The notes under the pieces were generated by a model, which was not told the origin of the DNA, made no database searches, and saw only the letters and a program-made list of their open reading frames with translations. The translations under genes and the position numbers were made by a program. Positions 9,084 through 16,077 of a stretch of 46,077 bases of DNA are shown here, piece by piece. This DNA is from Bin80 sp964503085 (GTDB taxonomy: Bacteria; Bacteroidota; Rhodothermia; Rhodothermales; Bin80). The stretch is from assembly GCA_964503085.1 (NCBI GenBank), contig CAZCYQ010000027.1, positions 1 through 46,077 on the forward strand, in the 5' to 3' direction. Position 1 is the stretch's first letter. Each line of letters opens with the position of its first letter.

Positions 9084-9427
9084 GTATTGGGGATCACCAT
9101 GTATCCAGAAGAAACATTGCCAAGCTACACGCTTAACGGGGGTCCCCCCGATTTAAGCCGTATGTGAATATCAACAGAAGCTCGGCTGAACAAACATATG
9201 TTTAGAGTTGATTGAGGATTCTACATACATGCGAACCCATCTTATTTATGCCATCCCTCGCGGAGGAACCAGTCAAAGTACCGGAGGCTAACAATGGCAA
9301 CAATCAAGAGGGGGTCTGAGCTATTCTTAGCATAAGCGGGATTGATGCCGCGACATGTTGCCCGTTTACTGAATTTACAGACGTTTGTTTATGAGCAAAA
9401 CAGTTAGCACCTATGACGAGATTCCTA
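9084..9427. other. Intergenic region between the uvrD/pcrA 3' end and the acs start
   Basis: About 340 bases with no supportable gene. Only very short frames are open, such as a 22-codon plus-strand frame starting at 9100. The region should hold the acs promoter and leader on the minus strand and the 3' flank of the helicase gene. The main visible structure is the inverted repeat at 9131-9158. Confidence 0.6.
9131..9158. repeat. Strong G+C-rich inverted repeat upstream of acs
   Basis: The left arm GCTTAACGGGGG (9131-9142) pairs with CCCCCG (9145-9150) and TTAAGC (9153-9158), leaving a two-base AT bulge and a tiny loop. It lies about 50 bases 5' of the acs start codon. It could be a leader hairpin, a protein-binding palindrome or an old terminator. 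No U-tract follows on either strand. Confidence 0.55.
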
Positions 9428-11701
9428 TTAGACCACCTTCATGGGAGCAAAGCTTACCATGAGAAGCTTCGTTCCATAACTATGGAAATCAATTACAGCT
9501 TTGGTCATGCTACCACTACCTTCCAGTTGCACAACACGCCCGTCTCCATAGGTATTATGTCTGACCAATGTCCCTACGCTCAGGTCAGATGGATTGCAGG
9601 TCGGAACATGTCCAGGTGTGGATGACTTGGAAGCTTTCTTCCTGGCGTGATTGTCTGTAAACCTGGCACCCACTACCGTATCTGGTCGACGTCCTCTGGA
9701 CTTGGGGAAAGTATCCCTTTTCCTTGAACCTGATCTCGTTGAGGAACGCCGTTTGTTGAGTGTTTGTGGTCTTATTTCGTAAATAAATCTGCTTAAGGTC
9801 GTTGAGTCTGCTTGTCTTCCATATCTGTAACGCGTTTTAGCCCACCCCAGATAGAGGCGCGATTTGGCCCTGGTCGCGCCAACATAAAATAGTCGCCGCT
9901 CCTCTTCGAGGTCCTTTTCGCTGATTCTTTCTCCGCGTATCAATGGCAGCAGTCCGTCTTCCATACCACCAATGAAAACAACTTCAAACTCCAAACCCTT
10001 CGATGCATGAAGTGTCATCAGAACGACACGATCCGAAGCAGGATCATCATCATCTGCATCTGTCATGAGTGCAACCGTTTGCAAGTAATTACTTAGCGTA
10101 CGCGCCTCATCCCCATAATCATGCTCCTGTATTGCGCGCAATAACTCATAAATGTTTTCAAGCCTCACCTGTCCGGTCAAGGTATCATCCTCCTGCAAGT
10201 CATCCAGGAGCCGTGACGCCCGAAGGATCGCTGCGGCTACATCGACAGGGACTTTTCCCGCCGCGGCTTCTGCAGCATGATGATTGATTAGATTCACAAA
10301 GGACTGAACCTGATTCCTTGTTCGTCGTGGAAGGTTGATATGGGAGAGCAAGTCCCCCTGAATAATCCCCTGCAGTCCGCACCCAGTATTGCGCACATAT
10401 TGAAAAATCTTCTCTTGCGATTTTATGCCAATGCCTCTACGCGGATAATTGATGACGCGTTGAAAACTTGATATATCACCGGGGTTAACCAATAGGCGCA
10501 GGTACGCAAGTGCGTCCTTTATTTCCTTGCGCTGATAAAACGAAATCCCGCCAATGATCCGATAGGGTATCCCTTCTTGACGTAGGGCCTCTTCAAAAAT
10601 ACGACTCTGCGCATTTGTTCGATAAAGGATTGCAAAATCACGGCAGTTGAGCGCATTCCTGATCCTTTCGCCTCTAATTATTCCGACTGCACGTTTAGCC
10701 TCATCCCGATCGCTGCGGGCCTCAACCAGTGTTACGGGATCCCCCGTCTCGTTATTCGTCCAGAGCGTTTTCTGTATCTGATCGTGATTTTTGACGATAA
10801 TTGCGTCTGCCAAACCGAGAATGGCCTTTGTCGAACGGTAATTCTGTTCGAGGCGAACCACCTTAGCCTCTGGAAAATCCTTTTCAAAAGAGAGGATGTT
10901 CCGGATATCTGCACCTCTGAATGAGTAGATACTTTGCGCATCATCGCCAACAACGCATAAATTACGGTGCTTTCCGACCAAAGCATTAGCCAGCGCGTAC
11001 TGAACCCGATTTGTGTCCTGATATTCATCAATGAGCACATGCGTCCACTTGTTCTGGTATTTTTCCAGTATATCAGGATGCTTGTCAAAGATCTCCAGTG
11101 GTTTTAGCAGCAGATCGTCAAAATCAAAGGCATTGGCTGCTTGTAAAGCGTCGTTGTAGGGATCAAATAATTTCACGGCAGCCCTGTACTGCCTTGATTG
11201 TTTGCCCCGCCTTGTTTCACCAATCGGTCTACGGGCATTCTTTGCCTCTGAGATATGTGCGCGAACCGCACGCGGCCTCACTACATTCCGGTCAAGTCCC
11301 GCTTCATCAATAAGCTGCTTAATAACACGCTCCGAATCGTCTGTGTCGTATATCGTGAAGTCGCGTGTAAATCCTATGTTCTCTGCTTCAATCCGCAGTA
11401 GTCGGGCCATCTGTGCATGGAATGTACCGATCCACATTCCCGATGTCATGCCTGGTGGCAGGAGTTTTTTCACCCGCTCGAGCATCTCTTTCGCCGCCTT
11501 ATTCGTAAATGTGAGCGCAAGGATCTGGAATGGGCGCGCGGTCTGTGTGGCAAGTATCCATGCAATCCTGCAAGTCAGTACCCGTGTTTTGCCTGATCCC
11601 GGCCCGGCTACAACCAATACAGGGCCATCAACAGTCTCAACCGCTTCCTTTTGCCGATCATTTAATCCTGCAAAGATGGGCGTGGTATCAAATTCGGGCA
11701 T
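9428..11701 (-). CDS. pcrA: ATP-dependent DNA helicase, UvrD/PcrA type
   Basis: A 757-residue superfamily 1A helicase that unwinds DNA 3' to 5' in excision repair, replication restart and removal of stalled polymerases. All helicase motifs are visible in order: Walker A in VVAGPGSGKTRVL (about 31-43), DEYQDTN (motif II), GDDAQSIYSFRGAD (motif III), LEQNYRST (motif IV), TLHASKGLEFEVVFIGGMED (motif V region) and EERRLFYVGATRAK (motif VI). The C-terminal tail is basic. It ends in a small beta-rich segment (VGTLVRHNTYGDGRVVQLEG), typical of the UvrD/PcrA C-terminal Tudor-like domain that binds RNA polymerase. UvrD and PcrA cannot be told apart by sequence alone here, so the symbol is a family-level choice. 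It stands alone, with no obvious operon partner. Confidence 0.93.
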   Translation of the reverse strand: MPEFDTTPIFAGLNDRQKEAVETVDGPVLVVAGPGSGKTRVLTCRIAWILATQTARPFQILALTFTNKAAKEMLERVKKLLPPGMTSGMWIGTFHAQMARLLRIEAENIGFTRDFTIYDTDDSERVIKQLIDEAGLDRNVVRPRAVRAHISEAKNARRPIGETRRGKQSRQYRAAVKLFDPYNDALQAANAFDFDDLLLKPLEIFDKHPDILEKYQNKWTHVLIDEYQDTNRVQYALANALVGKHRNLCVVGDDAQSIYSFRGADIRNILSFEKDFPEAKVVRLEQNYRSTKAILGLADAIIVKNHDQIQKTLWTNNETGDPVTLVEARSDRDEAKRAVGIIRGERIRNALNCRDFAILYRTNAQSRIFEEALRQEGIPYRIIGGISFYQRKEIKDALAYLRLLVNPGDISSFQRVINYPRRGIGIKSQEKIFQYVRNTGCGLQGIIQGDLLSHINLPRRTRNQVQSFVNLINHHAAEAAAGKVPVDVAAAILRASRLLDDLQEDDTLTGQVRLENIYELLRAIQEHDYGDEARTLSNYLQTVALMTDADDDDPASDRVVLMTLHASKGLEFEVVFIGGMEDGLLPLIRGERISEKDLEEERRLFYVGATRAKSRLYLGWAKTRYRYGRQADSTTLSRFIYEIRPQTLNKRRSSTRSGSRKRDTFPKSRGRRPDTVVGARFTDNHARKKASKSSTPGHVPTCNPSDLSVGTLVRHNTYGDGRVVQLEGSGSMTKAVIDFHSYGTKLLMVSFAPMKVV

Positions 11702-11867
11702 TACAGCGGAACCATTCTAGAAGAGCCCAAGATTATGGTTATTTGTGGCGGCCATGTATTTACTTGTATCCCCCAAAAACAGTGATGTTTGGAACAAGAC
11801 TGCGGCAGTTGTGGAACAGATTTCATGGCCGTACTTGCCACAGTTGTCCGAGAGTAGCGGAGAACAA

Positions 11868-12509
11868 TCAGCCCTCGTCAACCACCTCGCCGGTGTAGAA
11901 CGCAGTCGTGCGCCTCGCAGCTCCCCGGGCGGCTGCAGCGTCCGTGCCGCCACCAATGGACGCCTCCCCCCACGCCTCGCTGCTACCCGTTAGGAGCGCC
12001 TTGCCGTGGGGCGTGATATGGAATGTGGCTGCGTCCGGCTTGGGCTCCTCGGGCTGGTCAATATGGAGAGCGAGTCCTATGAGGCCCATCTCCCAGCCCA
12101 CGCCTGTGGCACCTGCGCCGAACTCATCCCACTGCTCGGAAAGATGGGCAGTGTGCACCAAGGTGAGACGAGCACGCCCGGCCTCATCGTCCGATACCCG
12201 CACCTCCACCCAACTGACATGCGGGCCAAACTCCCATGTGACTGCCAGATACGACAACCGCTTGCAGGCAGTAATCGTGCCCCCTGCGTTGCCCTCAAAC
12301 TGAAATTGACCACCGAGTTCCAGATCGCCGCTAATCGGAAGGAACCAGCGCGGAATGCGATTGCCGTTCGTCAGGGCATCCCACAGGTCGTCGACCGTCG
12401 TCACATAGCTGCGGGAAAGTATGACTTCGCTGGCCGCCTTCCCGTCGTGATCAAGATAGACGACGGAACGCTTTACGGCGTCAAGATGGGGTGCAACATC
12501 GAGGAGCAT
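11868..12509 (-). CDS. SRPBCC (AHSA1/START-like) domain protein
   Basis: A 213-residue protein with an SRPBCC fold of the activator-of-Hsp90 (AHSA1) type. It starts with the family's pattern of an early beta strand (about 25-35), then VDDLWDALTNGNRIPRWFLP, where Trp-Asp-Ala-Leu-Thr leads into the conserved Arg-Ile-Pro-Arg-Trp, and then GGQFQFEGNAGGTI. The binding cavity is followed by a helix-rich tail with an alanine/glycine-rich end. The family binds small hydrophobic ligands, but no substrate can be named. The gene is clearly richer in G+C than its neighbours, and its codon choice (GCC, GGC, CTC) differs too, which suggests horizontal acquisition. No ArsR-type regulator, a common partner of these proteins, is next to it. 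Confidence 0.8.
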   Translation of the reverse strand: MLLDVAPHLDAVKRSVVYLDHDGKAASEVILSRSYVTTVDDLWDALTNGNRIPRWFLPISGDLELGGQFQFEGNAGGTITACKRLSYLAVTWEFGPHVSWVEVRVSDDEAGRARLTLVHTAHLSEQWDEFGAGATGVGWEMGLIGLALHIDQPEEPKPDAATFHITPHGKALLTGSSEAWGEASIGGGTDAAAARGAARRTTAFYTGEVVDEG

Positions 12510-12945
12510 GACTTATTCTGGAGAATATGATCGTGTCTGCCGGAAAATACCTATTTTCTGTCAGACATGACTCAGCTATGGATAAAGCTTCCTTGTCCAG
12601 TTGGATCGCTGCTATCCCGCAATCCTACGTTACTGGATTAATCGTTTACGATCCCCGACACAATGAGCGAGTCAGTCGTAGCGGTAGCAAGGAAGGCTTC
12701 AAGCCTCGGCGTTGCTTTGAACGGGTGAATCGTCCCGGTTTTTCACACAGATGTGTCGTACCGTGTAGATTTCAGGATGGCAGTGCAGCTGTATTGTAGA
12801 AATGGGGATTTGCTCGGGGACCGACACCCGTTTCGTTGTCTGGTACAAGCTCGCTCTTGCACCTTCCTCAAAATAGCTTTATTTGCCCCGCACTTAAAGC
12901 ATCACTTTAAGTACGGGGCTGATTCCCCGGTATGACAGACACTTC
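12510..12945. other. Intergenic region upstream of the nucleoside transporter
   Basis: About 436 bases between divergently read genes. A plus-strand frame at 12527-12799 is open for 90 codons but has no domain and no coding-like pattern, so I do not call it. The notable element is the inverted repeat at 12886-12918. Promoters for both the SRPBCC gene (minus) and the transporter (plus) must lie here. Confidence 0.55.
12886..12918. repeat. 14-bp inverted repeat just upstream of the nupC-like gene
   Basis: The arms CCCCGCACTTAAAG (12886-12899) and CTTTAAGTACGGGG (12905-12918) pair at 13 of 14 positions around a 5-nt loop. It ends 27 bases before the transporter ATG. No T-run follows on the plus strand, so an operator or leader hairpin is more likely than a terminator. 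Confidence 0.6.
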
Positions 12946-14298
12946 ATGGAATTTGCTGTTTCTTTTGTCCGAGCGATTGTAGGACTCTCAACGGTGATCG
13001 GGCTTGCATTACTGCTTTCAGAAAACCGCCGTCTGGCCAATTGGCGTCTTATCTGTTTGGGACTTCTTGCACAAATAGTCCTGGCAGTGCTCATCCTCCA
13101 AGGCGATGCCATGGGAGAGTTTTTCTCCCCGCTCGGTTGGCCGAAAGTCTTTTTTTCGTGGCTCAGTTATGCATTTGTTAAGACCTTGCAGTTTTCGACT
13201 GAGGGAGCCCGGTTTGTGTTTGGTGACCTAGCCCTCCCTCCAACCGAAAGCATGGCACCGGGAACGCCACTGGTTACAGGCCAGAGTTGGGGGAATGCCA
13301 TAGTATTCCAAGTGCTTCCAACTATCATATTCTTTGGAGCATTGATGGGTATTCTGTATCACTTGGGCATCATGCAATGGATTGTAAAGTCGCTGGCGCG
13401 AATCGTAGCAAAATTGCTCAAATCCAGCGGAGCAGAATCCTTATCGGTTGCTGCTAATGTGTTCATAGGCCAAACAGAAGCTCCTCTGGTGATTCGGCCC
13501 TATCTGGAAAGCATGACACGCTCGGAAATCATGACCCTCATGACTGCGGGGATGGCCACTATAGCTGGCGGGGTAATGGCCGCTTATGTGGGCTTTCTGG
13601 CGCTCCCGTATGCTACGGCTCAGGGGATCCCACTGAATGTAGCGCAGCTCAGATTTGCAGAGCATCTCCTGGGTGCCAGTCTGATGGCTGCGCCTGCGGC
13701 AATTATTCTAAGTAAAATCATGGTTCCCGAAACCGGCCGACCGGCTACTCTCGGAAAGGTGGTAACCCCAAAGATTGGTGAATCGAAAAATATTATAGAT
13801 GCAGCTGCAACCGGAGCCGGAGAAGGACTCAAACTCGTGCTGACGATCTCAGCAGTTTTACTAGCCTTCATTGCCCTGTTAGCCATGGCGGATTTTATTC
13901 TGGGTTGGGCAGGGGGAATATTCGGCCTTGAATTGACGCTGGGCAAAATCCTTGGCTGGGCGTTTGCGCCTATTGCATGGCTGATTGGAATTCCCCTTGA
14001 AGATGTAGTGAGCGTTGGATCAATGCTTGGCTACAAGGTTGTCGCCAATGAATTCGTCGCCTTTCTACAGCTTGCTGAAATGATCCAACAAGGAGAACTC
14101 GGGCAAAAGTCAATGATCATGGCAACTTTTGCTTTATGCGGTTTTGCAAACCTCTCCTCCATAGCAATCCAGATTGGCGGCATCTCTCCACTAGCCCCCA
14201 ATCAACGGCCACTAATTGCCGAACTGGGCATTAAAGCAGTACTTGCGGGTACGCTGGCAAACCTAATGACGGCTACCCTTGCAGGTCTTATAGCCTGA
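12946..14298 (+). CDS. nupC: Concentrative nucleoside transporter (CNT/NupC family)
   Basis: A 450-residue polytopic inner-membrane protein of the CNT family, which imports nucleosides together with sodium ions or protons. The N-terminal helices include the family block GLALLLSENRRLANWRL. The core has the gating helical hairpins, with FIGQTEAPLVIRPYLESMTR (about 170-189) carrying the Gln-Thr-Glu substrate-binding residues. A second conserved region ends in CGFANLSSIAIQIGGISPLAP near 405-425. Eight or more transmembrane segments can be seen. The ATG at 12946 follows an inverted repeat that may control it. The closest functional guess is uptake of pyrimidine and purine nucleosides for salvage. 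No nucleoside-catabolic gene is adjacent, so the substrate is inferred from the family only. Confidence 0.92.
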   Translation: MEFAVSFVRAIVGLSTVIGLALLLSENRRLANWRLICLGLLAQIVLAVLILQGDAMGEFFSPLGWPKVFFSWLSYAFVKTLQFSTEGARFVFGDLALPPTESMAPGTPLVTGQSWGNAIVFQVLPTIIFFGALMGILYHLGIMQWIVKSLARIVAKLLKSSGAESLSVAANVFIGQTEAPLVIRPYLESMTRSEIMTLMTAGMATIAGGVMAAYVGFLALPYATAQGIPLNVAQLRFAEHLLGASLMAAPAAIILSKIMVPETGRPATLGKVVTPKIGESKNIIDAAATGAGEGLKLVLTISAVLLAFIALLAMADFILGWAGGIFGLELTLGKILGWAFAPIAWLIGIPLEDVVSVGSMLGYKVVANEFVAFLQLAEMIQQGELGQKSMIMATFALCGFANLSSIAIQIGGISPLAPNQRPLIAELGIKAVLAGTLANLMTATLAGLIA

Positions 14299-14426
14299 CA
14301 TAATTGGACTTAAAGTAAATTCTAGGTTTGCCTAAATTATGGCCATTTTGGCCTATTTTCCGCGAATTAAAATTAATTTCAATTTTGGGCATTTAAAGTT
14401 CATCATCTACGTCAGTATACGTGTAT

Positions 14427-15038
14427 ATGACTCGAGCAGTTAAACCAGAAACTGAACTGAGTGATCAGAAAACGCCAAGACCTTCGTCTTCAACGTTTGC
14501 TCAACTGAGCGGGCGTATTGCGAGGTCGGATCGTGATGCTTTTCGGGAGTTGTTTGAAGAACTACATCCAGCTTTGCTCCGGTTCGCTTGGCGATATACA
14601 AGAGATGCAGATACTTCTCGAGACATTGTGCAGGACGCCTTTGTTAAGGTCTGGGAGAAAAGAGAAACCCTTGATCCTAGTAAATCGATCCTTGGGTTCA
14701 TGTACACCGTGGTGCGTAACCGGGCACTTAACTTGGCCCGCGACTCACACTATACGAATAGCGTAGATGCAGATGAGGTCATTATTGAAAATGTACCCTC
14801 TCCAGACGAACAGGCGGATTTTGCCGTCTTGGAAGAAAAGGTTTCCGAGTGGATTGAAAGTCTACCCAAACGCCGACGCGAGGCTTTCAAGCTTAGCCGT
14901 TTTGAGGGGCTTACCCACGCAGAGATTGCCGAAGTCATGAATCTTACACCCAGAACTGTCAATACGCATTTGATGCTCGCCCTCCGGGATCTCCGGGGCA
15001 AGCTGAAAGCGTTCCGTAAAGATCCCCAGGTTATATGA
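14427..15038 (+). CDS. ECF-family RNA polymerase sigma factor
   Basis: About 203 residues from the ATG at 14427; a GTG two codons earlier is possible. Region 2 (about 30-95) contains the core-binding and -10 recognition helix with DTSRDIVQDAFVKVWEKRE. Region 4 (about 135-190) ends with the helix-turn-helix GLTHAEIAEVMNLTPRTVNT that reads the -35 element. Regions 1 and 3 are missing, as in all ECF factors. The stop codon overlaps the start of the FecR-like gene in an ATGA arrangement, and a TonB-dependent receptor follows, so this is a FecI-like regulator controlled by that anti-sigma factor. It should direct transcription of its own cassette when the receptor is loaded. The 120-base upstream region is A+T-rich, with short inverted repeats, but no promoter is assigned. 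Confidence 0.92.
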   Translation: MTRAVKPETELSDQKTPRPSSSTFAQLSGRIARSDRDAFRELFEELHPALLRFAWRYTRDADTSRDIVQDAFVKVWEKRETLDPSKSILGFMYTVVRNRALNLARDSHYTNSVDADEVIIENVPSPDEQADFAVLEEKVSEWIESLPKRRREAFKLSRFEGLTHAEIAEVMNLTPRTVNTHLMLALRDLRGKLKAFRKDPQVI

Positions 15039-15997
15039 ACAAAGAAGCTTACCACCCCCTTCCCCGCGAGGTCCAGTCCGAATTGGATCACGCAGAACTT
15101 GCTGAAACGCTGGAAGCCTGGCAGCTTTCCGAATGGTACTGTTCTCAGGAGCCCCGTCTTGATGACTTCCGGCAAATGGGCACAGGAATGTGGCCCGTGA
15201 TTGAGGAAGCAACCCGCCCCCGCCTGACAAGAGTCTTTATCTGGCGGCGCGTGCCTCGCATGACTGTCGCGGTTGCCTTGGCGGCATGCATCGCCGTGGT
15301 TCTGGCAGTTGGTATCACGCTCACACAACAACCTACTTCCGTGACTGCCCCGGTCGGTGAACAGCTTACGCATGAGCTACCAGATGGAAGCTCAATCGTT
15401 CTCAATAGTGGCACACATATACAGTACAATAATAATTTTGGCGAAACATCACGCAAACTCAAACTCCGTGAAGGAGAGATTTTCCTAAACGTAGTTCCTA
15501 ACTCTACCCCCTTCGTAGTCGAGTCTTTTGATGCACACACTGAGGTGCTGGGGACCACTTTTAACGTGCGGTCATGGCCCGATGAGATCAATGCGGCAAC
15601 TCATGTGTTCGTTAGCTCAGGACAGGTTAAAGTCACCCCGGTCACCGCATCCGGATTAGCAGTTACCTTGGCTGCTGGGCAGTCTGCCCAAGTGCGCCAC
15701 GATGGCCAAGCCCCCTTGGTGATGATGGAGTCCATACAGGGCCCGATACAGCGCGCATGGGTAGATGGCAGTTTCAAGTATTCTGACTGGCCCCTCGGCA
15801 ACGTTATCGAAGAAATCGAACGACGCTATGATGTGGAGATCACGATTGCATCTCCCGCTCTGGAGACAATGTCTATCGGCGTTCTGAAAGAATCCCCGGA
15901 AGGCCCTGAGGAAATCATTCGAGACATTTGTGCGTTAAACAATACTGTTTGTGATTACCGCGCTGTCCCGGGTGGTTTTGTTCTTGAAAAACCATAA
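15035..15997 (+). CDS. FecR-family anti-sigma factor / periplasmic signal transducer
   Basis: A 320-residue FecR-type protein. The cytoplasmic N-terminal part (about 1-72) would bind the sigma factor. One transmembrane helix follows at about 75-96 (MTVAVALAACIAVVLAVGIT). The periplasmic FecR domain (about 105-225) contains the typical THELPDGSSIVLNSGTHIQY and LREGEIFLNV blocks. The C-terminal segment (about 235-320) resembles DUF4974, an STN-like fold that can contact the N-terminal domain of the receptor. The start codon overlaps the end of the sigma gene by four bases, which points to coupled translation and matched stoichiometry. The receptor gene follows 80 bases later. Family and role are secure; the inducing ligand is unknown. 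Confidence 0.93.
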   Translation: MNKEAYHPLPREVQSELDHAELAETLEAWQLSEWYCSQEPRLDDFRQMGTGMWPVIEEATRPRLTRVFIWRRVPRMTVAVALAACIAVVLAVGITLTQQPTSVTAPVGEQLTHELPDGSSIVLNSGTHIQYNNNFGETSRKLKLREGEIFLNVVPNSTPFVVESFDAHTEVLGTTFNVRSWPDEINAATHVFVSSGQVKVTPVTASGLAVTLAAGQSAQVRHDGQAPLVMMESIQGPIQRAWVDGSFKYSDWPLGNVIEEIERRYDVEITIASPALETMSIGVLKESPEGPEEIIRDICALNNTVCDYRAVPGGFVLEKP

Positions 15998-16077
15998 AGT
16001 AGGAATCGGCTCTCACCCGGCCACGCGGACATTGCTCATTAGTAGTATAGTATAAGTGGCCCGTAGGCTCCGTTTCC

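Noticed and set aside
12527..12799. Plus-strand 90-codon open frame between the SRPBCC and transporter genes
   Set aside because: No domain, odd amino-acid composition and no start signal; probably chance.
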